Shown here in pieces: positions 8,509 to 16,520 of a DNA stretch of 64,000 nt (the stretch's first letter is position 1; each line of letters begins with the position of its first letter). The stretch is from JAPPOI01 sp028818055. Its GTDB lineage: Bacteria; Pseudomonadota; Alphaproteobacteria; Rhodobacterales; Rhodobacteraceae. The stretch spans positions 2,604,001 to 2,668,000 of the forward strand of contig OZ253954.1 of the NCBI GenBank assembly GCA_965267405.1, written 5' to 3'. The notes below the pieces were generated by a model, which had not been told where the DNA came from, ran no database searches, and saw only the letters and a list, made by a program, of their open reading frames with translations. Both the position numbers and the translations under genes were made by a program.

Positions 8509-9297
8509 CTAAACTCCGAGATTGGCAAAAATATTGGATGCCGGATCGGGCAGGAACTGGGTGGTATCGGATTCGCCCGAGTTGATATCGTGCGTTTCGA
8601 CCCGCCCGTCGCCGTAGCCGGTAACGATGACATCGCAGATATCAATGAAAAGGCCGTTTTCAACCACGCCCGGAACTTGATTCAGGATCAGGGCCAACTG
8701 TCTTGGGTTACCGATGCGTTCCAAATGCAGATCAAGGATATGATTGCCTTCGTCCGTCACGAAAAGGCCATCCCCCGCCATGCGGGGTGCCGCACGCGTG
8801 CCCATAACATCAAGGCCTTCGAGCAATTCTTCGACCAAAGCGTGTGTCGTCTTCATTCCGAAACCAAGGACTTCGATCGGCAAAGGAAAGGCGCCAAGGT
8901 GCGTAACTTTCTTCGTGCTGTCGGCAATCACAATCATGCGATCAGAAGCAGTGGCGACGATTTTCTCCTGCAAAAGGGCGCCGCCGCCGCCTTTGATAAG
9001 GTTCAGTTCGCTATCGTACTCGTCCGCGCCATCGATCGTCAGGTCGAGCCACTTTACGTCATTTAATGATGAAACCTTGATGCCCACGCTCTCCGCCAGC
9101 TCTGCGGTTCGATTTGAGGTCGCAACCGCAGTGATTAAGAGGCCTTCATTTTGGATGCGCTCGCCCAAGCACTTCACCAACCATTCCGCAGTCGACCCCG
9201 TACCGAGACCGACTTTCATGCCGTTTTCCACGAATGTGCTTGCACGTTTCGCGGCGGCAAATTTCGCGGTGTCGATGGGGGAAAGCTGTTCAGACAT
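8509..9297 (-). CDS. rpiA: ribose-5-phosphate isomerase A
   Basis: The 262-residue protein interconverts ribose 5-phosphate and ribulose 5-phosphate. Family blocks include GLGTGSTAEW near residue 30, TIDGADEYD in the middle and KGGGGALLQEKIVA after it. It is longer than the roughly 220-residue E. coli enzyme because of a C-terminal tail of about 30 residues (ETHDINSGE to NLGV) whose role I cannot tell. It is the first gene of a two-gene minus-strand unit with gor. The pairing makes physiological sense through NADPH and the pentose phosphate pathway, though that link is inference. Confidence 0.95.
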   Translation of the reverse strand: MSEQLSPIDTAKFAAAKRASTFVENGMKVGLGTGSTAEWLVKCLGERIQNEGLLITAVATSNRTAELAESVGIKVSSLNDVKWLDLTIDGADEYDSELNLIKGGGGALLQEKIVATASDRMIVIADSTKKVTHLGAFPLPIEVLGFGMKTTHALVEELLEGLDVMGTRAAPRMAGDGLFVTDEGNHILDLHLERIGNPRQLALILNQVPGVVENGLFIDICDVIVTGYGDGRVETHDINSGESDTTQFLPDPASNIFANLGV

Positions 9298-9413
9298 CTG
9301 AGTCTCCGGAAAGTGTCGCGCAGGTTATAAGTTCAATGTTCGAGAAGGGCGAGTGCGAAAGCGAAATTTCCGCTCGCAACCGCGGAAACACTTTGCTAAA
9401 GGAGCCGCGGACT

Positions 9414-9498
9414 GCGGGTGTGGCGAAATTGGTAGACGCACCAGATTTAGGTTCTGGCGCCGCAAGGCGTGGGGGTTCAAGTCCCTCCACCCGCACCA
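9414..9498 (+). tRNA. tRNA-Leu (anticodon TAG)
   Basis: The 85-base class II tRNA has acceptor arms GCGGGTG and CACCCGC, a discriminator A and an encoded CCA at 9496-9498. The anticodon stem CCAGA/TCTGG encloses loop TTTAGGT with anticodon TAG at 9448-9450. A long variable arm follows (CGCCGCAAGGCG), and the T arm is GGGGGTTCAAGTCCCTC. All parts fit leucine. Confidence 0.96.
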
Positions 9499-9747
9499 CC
9501 TCCTCCAAAACGTTGCCCTAAGTTGTCAAAACGCGGCCGGGTGTGGGCGATCTGGCGCAACGCCGCCCAGACTGTCGTAAGGTCTGTGCATTCCCATCGC
9601 AGGGGCGGGCACTTGAGCGTCTTATCTTCGACGCGGTTTTGTCTGGGCCGTGCCCACCCCTGTATTCCTGACCAGATCGCGCCTGCAGCAGTGCTCTTTC
9701 GGCTTGCAACCTGACATTTGCTTCCCTAGAAGGACCGCTGATTTTCG

Positions 9748-9771
9748 GCCCCGGTTTTTCCGGGCCGGGGC
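9748..9771 (+). other. GC-rich hairpin in the tig leader
   Basis: Arms GCCCCGG (9748-9754) and CCGGGGC (9765-9771) flank a loop containing TTTTTCC. It ends 19 bases before the tig start. The hairpin could be a leader structure or a terminator remnant for the tRNA-Leu transcript; there is no T-tract after it, so intrinsic termination is doubtful. The rest of 9499-9790 shows nothing else I recognise. Confidence 0.45.
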
Positions 9772-9790
9772 TAATGCGATGAGGATTGAT

Positions 9791-11125
9791 ATGCAGGTCA
9801 CCGAGACCCTGAACGAAGGCCTTAAGCGCGGCTACGACATTGTTGTCACTGCAGCCGAGCTGGACGCCAAAGTGAATGAAAAGCTGGAAGAGGCTGCCCC
9901 TGAGATCGAAATGAAGGGCTTCCGCAAGGGCAAAGTCCCGATGGCGCTTCTGAAAAAGCAGTTTGGTTCACGTCTGATCGGCGAAGCCATGCAGGAATCG
10001 ATCGATGGCGCTATGTCGAACCATTTCGAGGAATCCGGCGACCGTCCGGCCATGCAGCCAAAAGTCGAAATGAAGAACCAGGAAAACTGGAAAGAGGGCG
10101 ACGACGTCGAAGTTGAGATGTCGTATGAAGCTCTTCCTGAAATCCCTGAAGTCGACTTCGGCAAAATCAAGCTCGAGAAGCTTGTGGTTAAGCCCGAAGA
10201 TAAAGACATCGACGAGGCGCTGGGCAATCTGGCAGAGAACGCCCAAAACTTCGAAGACCGCAAAAAAGGCTCAAAGGCCAAGGACGGTGATCAAGTCGTG
10301 ATCGACTTTGTTGGCAAAACCGGTGATGTCGAATTCGAAGGTGGATCGGCTGAGGATTTCCCACTTGTGTTGGGCTCGGGCCAATTCATCCCTGGTTTCG
10401 AAGAGCAACTTGTCGGCGTAAAAGCCGGCGACGAGAAATCGGTAGAAGTCACATTCCCTGAAGAATACGGCAATGCTGATCTTGCCGGGCAGCCGGCTGT
10501 CTTTGATGTGACCGTCAAAGCGGTACAGGAACCGAAAGCTGCTGCTATTGACGACGAACTCGCCAAAAAGTTCGGTGCAGACGACCTGGAAGCCCTCAAG
10601 GGTCAGGTTGTGGAGCGTTTGGAAGCCGAATATTCGGGCGCGTCTCGTGCCGTCATGAAGCGCGGTTTGCTAGACGCCTTGGACAAGGCGGTGAAGTTCG
10701 AACTGCCTCCTTCGCTAGTCGAAGCCGAGTCTGATCAAATTGCTCATCAGCTGTGGCACGAAGAGAATCCTGACGTTGAGGGACACGACCACGACAAGAT
10801 CGAGCCGAAGAAAGAGCATGTGACCCTTGCGGAGCGTCGGGTTCGCCTTGGGCTGCTACTGGCGGAAATCGGACAGAAAGCCGAAGTCGAGGTGTCAGAC
10901 GCGGAAATGACCCAAGCCGTCATGAACCAGGCGCGCCAGTATCCGGGTCAGGAACGCCAGTTCTTCGAGTTCGTACAGCAGAATCCGCAGATGCGTCAGC
11001 AAATTCAGGCGCCGATCTTTGAAGATAAGGTCGTTGATCATGTGTTCGACCAGGTCAAAGTTTCGGAAAAAACGGTGTCGAAGGATGACCTTCAAAAGGC
11101 CGTTGAAGCGCTTGAAGACGAGTGA
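9791..11125 (+). CDS. tig: trigger factor, ribosome-associated chaperone
   Basis: The 444-residue chaperone binds near the ribosome exit tunnel and holds nascent chains. The N-terminal domain carries the ribosome-docking signature GFRKGKVPMALLKKQFG (about 40-56). The FKBP-like PPIase domain follows (about 150-245, GDQVVIDFVGKTGDVEFEGG...LGSGQFIPGFE), then a helical C-terminal domain. I chose the ATG at 9791 because GAGGA at 9781-9785 is correctly spaced and the family commonly begins MQVTETLNEGLKRGY. An ATG four codons earlier lacks a clear ribosome site. A strong terminator follows the stop. Confidence 0.96.
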   Translation: MQVTETLNEGLKRGYDIVVTAAELDAKVNEKLEEAAPEIEMKGFRKGKVPMALLKKQFGSRLIGEAMQESIDGAMSNHFEESGDRPAMQPKVEMKNQENWKEGDDVEVEMSYEALPEIPEVDFGKIKLEKLVVKPEDKDIDEALGNLAENAQNFEDRKKGSKAKDGDQVVIDFVGKTGDVEFEGGSAEDFPLVLGSGQFIPGFEEQLVGVKAGDEKSVEVTFPEEYGNADLAGQPAVFDVTVKAVQEPKAAAIDDELAKKFGADDLEALKGQVVERLEAEYSGASRAVMKRGLLDALDKAVKFELPPSLVEAESDQIAHQLWHEENPDVEGHDHDKIEPKKEHVTLAERRVRLGLLLAEIGQKAEVEVSDAEMTQAVMNQARQYPGQERQFFEFVQQNPQMRQQIQAPIFEDKVVDHVFDQVKVSEKTVSKDDLQKAVEALEDE

Positions 11126-11143
11126 TTCATTTTCAGTTAACTT

Positions 11144-11172
11144 AAAAAAGGCCGCGTTTCGCGGCCTTTTTT
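11144..11172 (+). terminator. intrinsic terminator after tig
   Basis: The stem GGCCGCG/CGCGGCC with a TTT loop is flanked by an A run before and a T run after, extending the pairing. It lies 18 bases past the tig stop. Confidence 0.92.
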
Positions 11173-11191
11173 GTTTTTTGAGAGCAAAAGT

Positions 11192-11278
11192 GTAACAGAG
11201 TTACTCGCGCGAAATTGGGAAATAAAGTATATAAATCAGATCATTAGGTTTGTTTCTGTGTCGAAACAGATTGTTTCT
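11192..11278 (+). promoter_or_regulatory. candidate operator sequences upstream of the small gene at 11385
   Basis: This AT-rich gap holds a perfect inverted repeat GTAAC-AGA-GTTAC (11192-11204) and two direct copies of TTGTTTCT (11250-11257 and 11271-11278) exactly 21 bases apart, about two helical turns. CTGTGTCGAAACAG lies over the first copy. Spacing on one face of the helix suggests binding by a regulator, which cannot be named from the sequence. I see no convincing -35/-10 pair. Confidence 0.35.
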
Positions 11279-11384
11279 AACGAAATTGCGAGATTCTGTG
11301 CGGCAAGCGTAGATATTTTGATCCAATTCGTATAAGTTTTCTTCATGGGGCATAAACAGTACTAATTAACGAGTGAGTTTCGAC

Positions 11385-11597
11385 ATGCAAAACGTCATCC
11401 AGATGAACCAGTCGGTCGAAGATTTCAATTTGGACCTTCAAGCTCTTCAGCAGCTTTTGGCGACGCTGTCTGATAAAGAGTTGGCCGCTTTGGAAGATGA
11501 CTTGGATTTTGCAAACTTCACGGGCATCGCATCGGACAAGATCTTTGACGTTGTGAAATCCGTGGGAACCGCAGGTGAGTATTGCGTCGCGGCTTAA
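11385..11597 (+). CDS. small acidic protein, unknown; stop codon lies in a hairpin
   Basis: From ATG 11385 this encodes 70 residues (a GTG at 11373 would add four). The sequence is acidic and mostly helical: LQALQQLLATLSDKELAALEDDLDF, then a C-terminal segment with a single cysteine in AGEYCVAA. There is no signal peptide or membrane helix, and I recognise no family. It stands alone between tig's terminator and pxpA, in sequence more AT-rich than its neighbours, and its last codons and stop form one arm and the loop of a long hairpin (11574-11618). An acidic leader-like part followed by a short Cys-containing tail could suit a peptide precursor, but no modifying enzyme is nearby, so this is speculation. 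Confidence 0.6.
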   Translation: MQNVIQMNQSVEDFNLDLQALQQLLATLSDKELAALEDDLDFANFTGIASDKIFDVVKSVGTAGEYCVAA

Positions 11598-11630
11598 GGG
11601 GGCGGCGCAATACTCACCGTTTTCCTTTCC
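11574..11630 (+). terminator. long hairpin overlapping the 3' end of the small gene
   Basis: GGTGAGTATTGCG (11574-11586) pairs perfectly with CGCAATACTCACC (11606-11618). The pairing continues inward through a T-G wobble and CGC/GCG, leaving a loop of about eleven bases that contains the TAA stop. TTTTCCTTTCC follows. It probably terminates or protects the transcript. That the coding end is itself the stem is unusual. Confidence 0.75.
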
Positions 11631-11661
11631 GGAAGATGAGTGAGAGTAGACTGAGTGGGGC

Positions 11662-12438
11662 TTAGCTGAGGGGGGCTCCGCCGAATTTTTCTACGGCGAT
11701 TTGAGAGTTTTCGAGGCTTTCACGAACGGCGGTTGCAAGTGCAACCGCCGCTTTCGTATCCCCATGTACGCAAATGGTGTCGATACGTGTTTCTAAGCGC
11801 TCTCCCGAGTCAGTCAAAATGGCACCGGCTTTCACCATCTCTACCATGCGTTGACCTGCCAACTCTGGGTCATGAATCATCGCACCCGGCAATTTTCGAT
11901 CAACCAGCGTCCCGTCAGCGTTGTACGCGCGATCTGCGAAAATCTCGCCTGCCCAGCGGCAACCAAGGCCGCGACAGACATCTTCCATGGCGGTGGCGGC
12001 AAGACCCATAATGATGATGTCGGGTGCAACCTCCAAAGCAGCCTCATAACACGCAAGTGCCATGTCGGCGTTCACGCATGCCATGTTAGATAGGGCGCCA
12101 TGCAACTTCAGGTGTCTGACTTCTCCTCCTGCGGCGCGTGCCATCGCTTGAGCGGCCCCAACTTGATAGCGGATCTCGTTGGCAAGAGTTGTCAATGGCA
12201 TATCGATTTTCCGGCGGCCAAATCCGTGTAGGTCGTTGAAACCTGGGTGCGCGCCAATGCCGACGTTGTTTGCCAGAGCGTCGGCCATTGTTTTCGCCAT
12301 CGTATCAGCGTCTCCGGCGTGAAAACCACAAGCGATGTTCGATGAAGTCACCACATTCAATAGTGATGCGTCATCGCCCATGGGCCACGGCCCAAAACCT
12401 TCGCCCATGTCGGAATTCAGATCAACAGACAGCGTCAT
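11662..12438 (-). CDS. pxpA: 5-oxoprolinase subunit A (LamB/YcsF family)
   Basis: The 258-residue protein begins with the family's DLNSDMGEGFG and continues with SSNIACGFHAGD, GIGAHPGFND and VRHLKLHGAL, all typical of LamB/YcsF proteins. PxpA works with PxpB and PxpC as an ATP-dependent 5-oxoprolinase that converts pyroglutamate to glutamate. The ATG at 12438 has GGGGA six bases upstream; a start nine codons earlier is less likely. It follows tesA by 52 bases on the same strand. The partner subunits are not adjacent but lie at 18920-20664, beyond an amino-acid transporter, an arrangement less common than pxpABC together. Confidence 0.9.
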   Translation of the reverse strand: MTLSVDLNSDMGEGFGPWPMGDDASLLNVVTSSNIACGFHAGDADTMAKTMADALANNVGIGAHPGFNDLHGFGRRKIDMPLTTLANEIRYQVGAAQAMARAAGGEVRHLKLHGALSNMACVNADMALACYEAALEVAPDIIIMGLAATAMEDVCRGLGCRWAGEIFADRAYNADGTLVDRKLPGAMIHDPELAGQRMVEMVKAGAILTDSGERLETRIDTICVHGDTKAAVALATAVRESLENSQIAVEKFGGAPLS

Positions 12439-12490
12439 GACGGTCCCCCTTGCTGACACCAACAAAGGCGGTTTGCGTCACGGCATCAAG

Positions 12491-13183
12491 TCAGTTTTCG
12501 CCCAAAGCTCGTTCAATAAGGCTCAGAACACTCGGGCCCATATCTTGCACGATCAGGGCGACGCCATCGGCATTTGGGTGGATACGATCGGGCTGAATAA
12601 ATTTCTCAATTGCCTCGGCTTGCGGTTCCAAACTGGTGATCGCTCCTACAAAGTTTGGATAGTATTCCGTGCCAAACTGTTCCGATAACTCCGGATACAT
12701 GCCATCGAAACTCGATTTGAACTCAGACCCGTAGTTTGAAGGCGCCTCCATCCCGACAAGCAAAATTGGCAAATCTCGGCCACTGGCGATTTCAAGAATA
12801 CCCCTAAGGTTCTCGCGACTGGACGACGGCTCGATCCCGCGTAGCAAATCGTTGCCGCCCAAGGCGACAATCAAAGCACCAATATCCGGTGTGAGGGTCC
12901 ATTCAGTTCTGGCAAGTCCGCCAGCGGTCGTGTCCCCCGATACACCAGCATTCACCAACTTAACTTCAGCCCCCTGCGCCTGAAGCCAACGTTCCAGTTG
13001 CGGGACGAAACCATCATCTGCTGGAAGCCCGAAACCTTGGGTCAGACTGTCGCCAAGGGCTGCAATCTTCAATTCATCGGCAAAACTAGGGCTCGCTGCT
13101 AGGATTATTGCCAATCCAACATTGCGGACACGCCGTATCACCCCATATGCGTTGGAAAGCATTTTGGCAGGAAAAGCCTTCAT
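12491..13183 (-). CDS. tesA: periplasmic SGNH-family esterase / acyl-CoA thioesterase I
   Basis: The 230-residue lipase-like hydrolase has an N-terminal export signal ending near ASPSFA. SGNH motifs follow: GDSLTQGFG (nucleophile Ser), NAGVSGDT, VALGGNDLL, and DRIHPNADG with the catalytic Asp and His. Homologues hydrolyse aryl esters, acyl-CoA and lysophospholipids in the periplasm. I favour the ATG at 13183, which has GGAGA eight bases upstream; an ATG seven codons later also gives a good signal peptide. The start codon overlaps that of the divergent ABC ATPase gene in one CATG. Divergent tesA/ybbA-ybbP is also the E. coli arrangement, which supports all three calls. Confidence 0.9.
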   Translation of the reverse strand: MKAFPAKMLSNAYGVIRRVRNVGLAIILAASPSFADELKIAALGDSLTQGFGLPADDGFVPQLERWLQAQGAEVKLVNAGVSGDTTAGGLARTEWTLTPDIGALIVALGGNDLLRGIEPSSSRENLRGILEIASGRDLPILLVGMEAPSNYGSEFKSSFDGMYPELSEQFGTEYYPNFVGAITSLEPQAEAIEKFIQPDRIHPNADGVALIVQDMGPSVLSLIERALGEN

Positions 13184-13874
13184 GAGCGAAATTCTCCTTT
13201 CACTTAAAGATGCGCGTTTGACGCTCGATGGCAATGCTGGCCGCATCGATATTCTACATGGGATCGACTTGGACATTGCCAAGGGTGAAACCGTTGGCCT
13301 TGTGGGTCCTTCGGGTTCAGGCAAGTCGTCGCTTCTAATGCTTATGGGCGGACTTGAACGCGCCACTGGCGGAACGGTCACTGTGTTGGGCCATGACTTG
13401 ACCTCTTTGGGCGAGGACGCGCTCGCCAAATTCAGGCGTCAGCACATGGGTGTTGTTTTCCAGTCTTTCCACCTGATCCCAACCATGACCGCATTGGAAA
13501 ACGTGGCCACGCCATTGGAACTGGCTGGCGTCGCGGATGCCTTCGATCGGGCGCGCGCTGAATTGGAGGCGGTTGGCCTTGGCGACCGCATCGATCATTA
13601 CCCCGCTCAGATGTCAGGCGGCGAACAACAACGCGTGGCACTGGCGCGTGCTGCAGCGCCACGGCCCGACATCCTTTTGGCAGATGAGCCGACCGGAAAC
13701 CTGGACGGTACGACAGGCCAGACGATCATGGATCTATTGTTTGGCTTGCGCGATCGACATGGAGCAACTCTGGTGCTTGTTACCCACGCGCCTGAGCTAG
13801 CAGCGCGATGTGATCGTGTCATTCGCCTTGAAGATGGTCGTATTGCCCACACACAATCTGAGGCTGCTGAATGA
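13182..13874 (+). CDS. ybbA: ABC transporter ATPase, YbbA/LolD-like
   Basis: The 230-residue ATPase contains Walker A GPSGSGKSS (42-50), a Q-loop in VVFQSFHLIP, signature MSGGEQQRVALARA and Walker B ILLADEPTGNLDG. It belongs to the MacB/LolD/FtsE-like group that drives permeases acting on extracytoplasmic substrates rather than classic importers. AGGAA lies upstream of the ATG. Its stop overlaps the start of the large permease gene (ATGA), so they form one exporter-type unit. The substrate is unknown; a role in lipid or lipoprotein handling next to tesA is plausible but unproven. Confidence 0.92.
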   Translation: MSEILLSLKDARLTLDGNAGRIDILHGIDLDIAKGETVGLVGPSGSGKSSLLMLMGGLERATGGTVTVLGHDLTSLGEDALAKFRRQHMGVVFQSFHLIPTMTALENVATPLELAGVADAFDRARAELEAVGLGDRIDHYPAQMSGGEQQRVALARAAAPRPDILLADEPTGNLDGTTGQTIMDLLFGLRDRHGATLVLVTHAPELAARCDRVIRLEDGRIAHTQSEAAE

Positions 13875-16399
13875 GCCTTTCTGTCGCCTCACGTATCGCT
13901 GGGCGAGAGTTGCGCGGTGGCCTTAAGGGCTTTTGGGTCTTTCTTGCATGCCTTGCATTGGGTGTTGCGGCCATAGCCGCTGTTGGCAGCGTGCGCGAAA
14001 GCATTCGCGCGGGGCTCGATCGGGAAGGTGCGGTCATACTGGGCGGTGATGCCGAAATCGAGTTGACCTATCGATTTGCAGAGCCTGAAGAACGGGCTTG
14101 GATCGAGGACGTATCTGTGACCGTGTCTGAGATCGTTGATTTCAGGTCAATGGCGGTCTTTGGCCAAGGCGAAGCAGCTGAACGTGGGCTCACCCAAGTG
14201 AAAGGCGTCGACGCGGCTTATCCTTTGTATGGAAGCGTTGAGTTGGAGCCTGCCATGCCGCTTAGCGACGCACTTCAGGCCATTGATGGTGTTCCAGGGG
14301 CCGCCATGGACCCTGTGCTGATTGCGCGGCTCGGAATTGAAATCGGCGATACATTCCGGCTTGGTGATCAACAGTTTCGCCTGAGTGCTGCGATCCTGCG
14401 CGAACCAGACAGTGCGACGGGTGGCTTCGCTCTTGGTCCAAGAACATTAGTCTATTCAGAATCTTTAGCCGACAGCGGATTGATCCAGCCCGGAACGTTG
14501 TTTGATACCGAATACAAACTGCTTTTGCGGCCAGAAGCGGACCTTGACACCCTGTCTGCGAAAGCAGTTGAGACAATAACTGGCGCACGTTGGCACGATC
14601 GCCGAAATAGCGCTCCCGGTGTTTCAGAGTTTGTCGATCGTTTGGGATCGTTCTTGGTTCTCGTCGGGCTTGCTGGCCTTGCTGTTGGCGGTGTTGGCGT
14701 ATCGGCTGCTGTCCGTTCCTATCTCGACGAAAAAACAGAAGTCATCGCGACGCTGAAAACACTGGGGGCGGAAAGCCGAACGATTTTTCAAACCTACTTC
14801 ATCCAAATCGGCATACTGACGATTTTGGGAATTGGTATCGGCTTGGTTCTTGGGGCAGGGGTTCCGATGGTATTCGCACCTTTGATCGAGGCCCGGCTTC
14901 CGGTTCCGGCTGAAGTTCAAATATTTCCGCGACCCTTGGGCGAAGCGGCGCTCTATGGTGTTCTGGCTGCGCTGATTTTCACGATCTGGCCTCTGGCCCA
15001 AACCGAAGAAGTACGGGCCGCCACGCTGTTTCGCGATGCATCGGGCACCGTCAAAGGATGGCCAAGAGGACGATGGATCGGCCTGACGCTAATCTTGCTT
15101 GGATTATTGGTCGCGACCGCGGCATCGTTTTCAGGACTTATCGATCTCACGGTCTGGTCAGCAATTGGAATTTGCGCGGCCTTTGTCATCTTGGTTATTG
15201 CAGCGGCTGGCATACGCGCGATTGCGCGTCGATTGGCAAGATCGCGCGTCGTTCGCGGCAAGAGCGCGCTGCGCCTTGCTATGGGAGCCGTCGGAGGCCC
15301 GAGTGGCGAAGCGACGTCCGTGGTCCTCTCGCTTGGATTGGGGCTGACCGTTCTGGCAGCGGTAGGCCAGATTGATGCCAATTTGCGGGGTGCAATTGCC
15401 CGCGACCTGCCAGAGGTCGCCCCATCTTTCTTTATGGTTGATATCCAGCCGAACCAGCTTGAGCCGTTTCTGGATGCCCTGAATGCGCGCGACGACGTTG
15501 AAACGATCGAAACCGCGCCGATGCTTCGTGGCATCATCACTGAGATCAATGGTCAACCGGCATCAGAGGTTGCTGGCGATCATTGGGTTCTGCAGGGTGA
15601 CCGAGGCGTGACGTATTCCGCGGCAAAGCCGGAAGAGGCGATTGTGACACATGGCGAGTGGTGGCCCGAAGATTACTCGGGACCGCCTCAAGTCAGTTTC
15701 GCAACCGAGGAAGCCCTCGAGATGGGTCTGGGGCTTGGCGACGAGATCACCGTCAACATTCTTGGTCGCGATATGACCGCGACAATCACCAGTCTGCGGG
15801 AAGTCGATTTTTCGACAGCCGGGATTGGGTTCATCATGTCGATGAACCCGAGTGCTCTGGCAGGGGCCCCACATTCTCACATCGCCACTGTCTATGCCGA
15901 CGACGCGGCTGAACCCGAAATTTTGCGCCAAGTATCGAACACCTGGTCAAATATCACAGCGATCAGGGTGAAAGACGCGATCGAGCAGGTGAGCGGTATA
16001 CTCGCGGGCATTGCCGCGGCTATAACCTACGGTGCTTTGGCGACGCTGGTAACCGGTGGCGTCGTCTTGATCGGTGCCGCGGCAACCAGCGCTCGGGCGC
16101 GCGTTTACGAGGCAGCCATACTGAAAACTCTCGGAGCCTCGCGTGGAACCATATTGGCAAGCTTTGCGGTGCGGTCTGCAATTCTTGGGGCCGCAGCCGG
16201 GCTTGTTGCCATCGTTGCCGGCGGTTTGGCTGGGTGGGCGGTCATGACCTTTGTGATGCAGACGGACTTCTACTTTGAGCCTGTTTCAGCAATCGCAATT
16301 GTATCAGGCGGGATCACCGCGACGTTATTGGCAGGCCTGGCCTTCGCCTGGGGCCCGCTTTCCGCGCGTCCCGCCCGGGTGCTCAGAGCCAGGGAATAA
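13871..16399 (+). CDS. ybbP: large FtsX-like ABC permease, YbbP type
   Basis: The 842-residue membrane protein has an N-terminal membrane helix (about 17-37), a first extracytoplasmic region, and an FtsX-type transmembrane block near 260-390. Further helices lie near 400-460, with a second extracytoplasmic region and a final FtsX block near 710-835. This duplicated layout with ten or so helices is the YbbP form rather than the four-helix LolC/E form. It overlaps the ATPase by four bases. Together they presumably move or extract a hydrophobic substrate at the periplasmic face; neither the sequence nor E. coli knowledge fixes the substrate. Confidence 0.9.
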   Translation: MSLSVASRIAGRELRGGLKGFWVFLACLALGVAAIAAVGSVRESIRAGLDREGAVILGGDAEIELTYRFAEPEERAWIEDVSVTVSEIVDFRSMAVFGQGEAAERGLTQVKGVDAAYPLYGSVELEPAMPLSDALQAIDGVPGAAMDPVLIARLGIEIGDTFRLGDQQFRLSAAILREPDSATGGFALGPRTLVYSESLADSGLIQPGTLFDTEYKLLLRPEADLDTLSAKAVETITGARWHDRRNSAPGVSEFVDRLGSFLVLVGLAGLAVGGVGVSAAVRSYLDEKTEVIATLKTLGAESRTIFQTYFIQIGILTILGIGIGLVLGAGVPMVFAPLIEARLPVPAEVQIFPRPLGEAALYGVLAALIFTIWPLAQTEEVRAATLFRDASGTVKGWPRGRWIGLTLILLGLLVATAASFSGLIDLTVWSAIGICAAFVILVIAAAGIRAIARRLARSRVVRGKSALRLAMGAVGGPSGEATSVVLSLGLGLTVLAAVGQIDANLRGAIARDLPEVAPSFFMVDIQPNQLEPFLDALNARDDVETIETAPMLRGIITEINGQPASEVAGDHWVLQGDRGVTYSAAKPEEAIVTHGEWWPEDYSGPPQVSFATEEALEMGLGLGDEITVNILGRDMTATITSLREVDFSTAGIGFIMSMNPSALAGAPHSHIATVYADDAAEPEILRQVSNTWSNITAIRVKDAIEQVSGILAGIAAAITYGALATLVTGGVVLIGAAATSARARVYEAAILKTLGASRGTILASFAVRSAILGAAAGLVAIVAGGLAGWAVMTFVMQTDFYFEPVSAIAIVSGGITATLLAGLAFAWGPLSARPARVLRARE

Positions 16400-16520
16400 A
16401 GTTCCTTCCAAGATTTCGAAATTGTACGCATTGGCTCGCCAGCAGTGGTTCGAAGGGGCTGGACAAATCCCGCCCACTGTTCGAGCCTGAGATCAGTCCA
16501 GTTATATTGGGAGTGATTTC

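Noticed and set aside
9414..9498. tRNA-Leu and tRNA-Met considered as attachment sites for an integrated element
   Set aside because: No integrase, duplicated tRNA end or island of foreign genes lies beside either tRNA.
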